From: Bacteroidales bacterium
GTDB lineage: Bacteria > Bacteroidota > Bacteroidia > Bacteroidales > VadinHA17
Length of the DNA stretch: 64,000 nt
NCBI GenBank assembly: GCA_025454815.1
Contig: JALONR010000005.1
Location: 21,660-85,659, forward strand
Reading direction: 5' to 3'
Shown in pieces: positions 62,090 to 64,000 of this stretch (the stretch's first letter is position 1; every line of letters begins with the position of its first letter). A program made the position numbers and the translations under genes. The notes beneath the pieces are model-generated. The model saw only the letters and a program-made list of their open reading frames with translations, was not told the origin of the DNA and ran no database searches.

Positions 62090-62554
62090 ATGAGAACAAG
62101 AATTTTCCTCACAGTGGTGGCTATGACAGCCCTGACAGTGATCGCAACAGCACAAACGGTTCAGCAGACCCCGGTACAGACGGGCAAAGGCCGCGCAGCA
62201 GGCAATGTATGGGTCGACGCTGACAAAGACGGCGTTTGCGACAACTATGAAAACGGGACCAGACCGGGACGAAGGGCTTACTCTGCCGGTGAAAACCAGG
62301 CTTCAGCCAATCGTGGCCCCGGTAACGGTCAGGGACTGGCGCAGGGTGCCCGCAACGGACAGGGCCGCGCACAGGGTTTGGCAACTGGCAGGGGCTCCGG
62401 CCGCGCACAGGGTTTGGCAACTGGCAGGGGCGCCGGCCGTGCACAGGGCATTGCCCCGGGCAGAGGTCGCTATAATGGCCGTGGCCCGGCATTCGCGGAC
62501 ACCAACAAAGACGGCGTTTGCGACAACCTGCAAACATCAGCCGGCACAAAGTAA
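62090..62554 (+). CDS. Small secreted protein: two EF-hand-like loops around a Gly/Arg/Gln repeat
   Basis: 154 aa. A signal peptide (about 24 residues) is followed by DADKDGVCDNYENG, then a low-complexity region containing three 12-aa repeats (RAQGLATGRGSG type, 36 bp at DNA level), then DTNKDGVCDN near the C-terminus. The two DxDxDG loops could bind calcium or another divalent ion, and the paired Cys are unusual. Such proteins are common in Bacteroidota but uncharacterised. Proximity to copA suggests a metal-linked role, which is inference. Confidence 0.75.
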   Translation: MRTRIFLTVVAMTALTVIATAQTVQQTPVQTGKGRAAGNVWVDADKDGVCDNYENGTRPGRRAYSAGENQASANRGPGNGQGLAQGARNGQGRAQGLATGRGSGRAQGLATGRGAGRAQGIAPGRGRYNGRGPAFADTNKDGVCDNLQTSAGTK

Positions 62555-62624
62555 ACTCTGGCATTGCCGCATTAAACATTAGCTAAGGCACTTATAAAGC
62601 CAGACCATCAGGATGACCATCATT

Positions 62625-62652
62625 AAAGAGACCAGCCAGGGTCTCTTTTTTT
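62625..62652 (+). terminator. Rho-independent terminator
   Basis: AAAGAGACC and GGTCTCTTT form a 9-bp stem with a 6-base loop, followed by further T residues. It ends the copA-side transcript after the EF-hand-like gene. Confidence 0.85.
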
Positions 62653-62752
62653 GTATCTGTTTCTTTATCAGCACCGCCGCCTGTTGCTTGTTGCCAGTTG
62701 TATCATGGCATATTGAATAAATAGTAACTTTATCCAATAACCCGAACCCGCC

Positions 62753-64000
62753 TTGCATCTGACCATAATCATCCCGATGTACAACGAGGCCGGCGCAATC
62801 ACTGTAACGCTGGAGAGAATCCGTGATACAGCCATGCCAGGCTTTGTCAGCAAGGTTGAGGTGATTATAGTCGATGACTGTTCAACTGACAACTCAGCTT
62901 CCCTGGCTGAAAAAATCACCGGCAAATACCCGGAAGTAAGGGTTATAAGACTTCCGGTCAATTCAGGCAAGGGGGCAGCCGTGGCTGCCGGCGTAAAGGC
63001 AGCAGCAGGTGACACCATACTGGTGCAGGATGCTGACATGGAACTTGACCCTGCGGATATCCCGTCGATGCTGCAGAAGATGCACAGCGGCAATTTCAGC
63101 CTTGTCAGCGGTTCACGTTTCGGTACCGGCAAAAGCTACCCGGGACATGCTGCCCCGGCCGCTGTACTTAACCGGCTCATCTCAGCCGTCGCGGCAAGGA
63201 TGACCGGAAGGAGAATAACCGACCTGACATGCGGTTACAAACTGATCAGGAAAGAGCTCTTTGAAAACCTGGACCTCAGGGAGAAACGGTTCGGATTCGA
63301 GACGGAACTTATGCTCAGGGCACTGCGGGACAAAGAGGTCTCTTTCGCAGAGGAGAGTGTAAGCTATGCCCCCAGGAAAAAAAGTGAAGGCAAAAAAATC
63401 CATGCAGGCGACGGACTGGGAATAGCAATCAAACTGTTAAGGTACGGCCTTGCCGGGAAAAACCTGATTTCATTTCTCACGGTCACCCTGCTGCTCTCTT
63501 TCATGACCCTGACCATGCTTACAGACAAACTCTGGAAGGATGAACAGCGAGTCATTGAATGGGACGCCATCTCCTATTATGCATACCTGCCGGCTGCCTT
63601 CATATATCACGACCTGTCACTTGCCTATGCTGACAATTACAGTGGTCCCCATAAACTCCTGGTCTGGCCTGAGAAAGGACCTGAAGGAAAGTACGTTATC
63701 AAGACTACCATGGGCCTGTCACTGCTCTGGACACCTTTTTTCCTGGCAGGGCATTCCACCGCTTTGATTTCCGGTTCCGATGCCGGCGGTTATTCACCAC
63801 CCTACAAGTTCTTCCTGCTCCTGTCTGCGCTGATATTCCTCACTGCAGGTCTCATTTACCTTCGGCGAATACTCCTTGAACACGCATCCGACAAAGTTAC
63901 TGCTATCGTCCTGTCAGCATTTGTTGCCGGCACCAATCTCTACTGGTACACTCTTTACCAGGGGACGATGTCACATGTGTATTCATTTGCCCTGATATGT
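62753..64000 (+). CDS. GT2 glycosyltransferase fused to a multi-pass membrane domain (partial)
   Basis: 416 codons in the window; the gene continues past base 64000, which is why it is missing from the ORF track. The start is a TTG (LHLTIIIPMYNEAG), as an in-frame TAA lies 15 bases upstream and no ATG precedes the catalytic motif. The GT2 domain shows IVDDCSTDNS, the DxD in LVQDADME, GSRFG, TDLTCGYKLIRKE and GFETELMLRAL, matching dolichyl-phosphate mannosyltransferase-like enzymes. After about residue 235, membrane helices and an ArnT/GT39-like luminal segment (WDAISYYAYLPAAF) follow. Confidence 0.85.
   Translation, partial: MHLTIIIPMYNEAGAITVTLERIRDTAMPGFVSKVEVIIVDDCSTDNSASLAEKITGKYPEVRVIRLPVNSGKGAAVAAGVKAAAGDTILVQDADMELDPADIPSMLQKMHSGNFSLVSGSRFGTGKSYPGHAAPAAVLNRLISAVAARMTGRRITDLTCGYKLIRKELFENLDLREKRFGFETELMLRALRDKEVSFAEESVSYAPRKKSEGKKIHAGDGLGIAIKLLRYGLAGKNLISFLTVTLLLSFMTLTMLTDKLWKDEQRVIEWDAISYYAYLPAAFIYHDLSLAYADNYSGPHKLLVWPEKGPEGKYVIKTTMGLSLLWTPFFLAGHSTALISGSDAGGYSPPYKFFLLLSALIFLTAGLIYLRRILLEHASDKVTAIVLSAFVAGTNLYWYTLYQGTMSHVYSFALIC

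Noticed and set aside
62360-62480. Repeat in the EF-hand-like gene as a CRISPR or mobile element
   Set aside because: The 36-bp period is in frame and encodes 12-aa units of a single ORF.

Overview
The window looks like a chromosomal segment of a Bacteroidota bacterium, most likely order Bacteroidales or Marinilabiliales. The evidence is a type IX secretion (T9SS) locus (gldJ, a PorP/SprF protein, porU, porV), an orphan T9SS C-terminal domain protein, TAnnTTTG-type -7 promoter elements, DUF6452/DUF6048 proteins, near absence of Shine-Dalgarno sequences and many ATGA stop/start overlaps. Assignment below order level is not possible from this sequence alone.

Layout. 1-4.4 kb: a minus-strand, translationally coupled operon of a 5'-nucleotidase, a PlsC-type acyltransferase, a CrtQ-like glycosyltransferase, a TPR protein and the start of a CrtI-like desaturase, probably a carotenoid glycosyl/acyl ester pathway. 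4.5-15 kb: housekeeping and envelope genes (outer membrane protein, a divergent GMP-synthase-like ATP-pyrophosphatase, folC, a PIN-PhoH protein, mtaB, a lipid A-type acyltransferase, a GT2, a metallophosphoesterase, murF). 15-22.4 kb: T9SS genes gldJ and porP/sprF on minus, porU and porV on plus. 22.4-37.8 kb: ispF, a long-form urocanase, a zinc-ribbon/Nif3/MerR cluster, two paralogous M23 peptidases separated by a 53-bp tandem repeat, alaS, an acyl-CoA ligase, a DUF6452/DUF6048 pair, a sodium:solute symporter and recR. 37.9-46.7 kb: an aminotransferase, a GT2, three tandem TPR/PD40 paralogues with different C-termini, a GNAT and a PAS-LuxR regulator. 46.7-55.6 kb: a GH20 hexosaminidase, rlmN, an SLC12-like permease, the orphan T9SS substrate, rsgA overlapped by a subclass B1 metallo-beta-lactamase gene, and two small secreted proteins.

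The most unusual part is 55.6-59.7 kb. A tRNA-Ser(CGA) gene is followed by a highly structured sequence of about 140 bp that can fold as a four-way junction. A second copy of the last 15 bases of the tRNA lies about 190 bp downstream. Then comes a visibly AT-rich segment of about 3 kb carrying only two genes: a trypsin-like protease with an uncharacterised N-terminal helical region, and a large secreted or anchored coiled-coil protein. Diverged copies of a 71-bp repeat flank this segment, one at the left and two at the right. Just beyond it is a gene that looks internally deleted and frameshifted. I read this as a tRNA-associated accessory island, and it is the best candidate here for an undescribed system.

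The right end holds a copper-exporting P-type ATPase, a small secreted protein with two EF-hand-like loops around a Gly/Arg/Gln repeat, and a GT2 glycosyltransferase fused to a membrane domain that runs off the window. Functional themes are cell-surface building and export (T9SS, lipid A acylation, murF, M23 peptidases, PD40 proteins), isoprenoid/carotenoid chemistry (ispF and the crt-like operon) and accessory defence or resistance (B1 beta-lactamase, CopA, tRNA-linked island).
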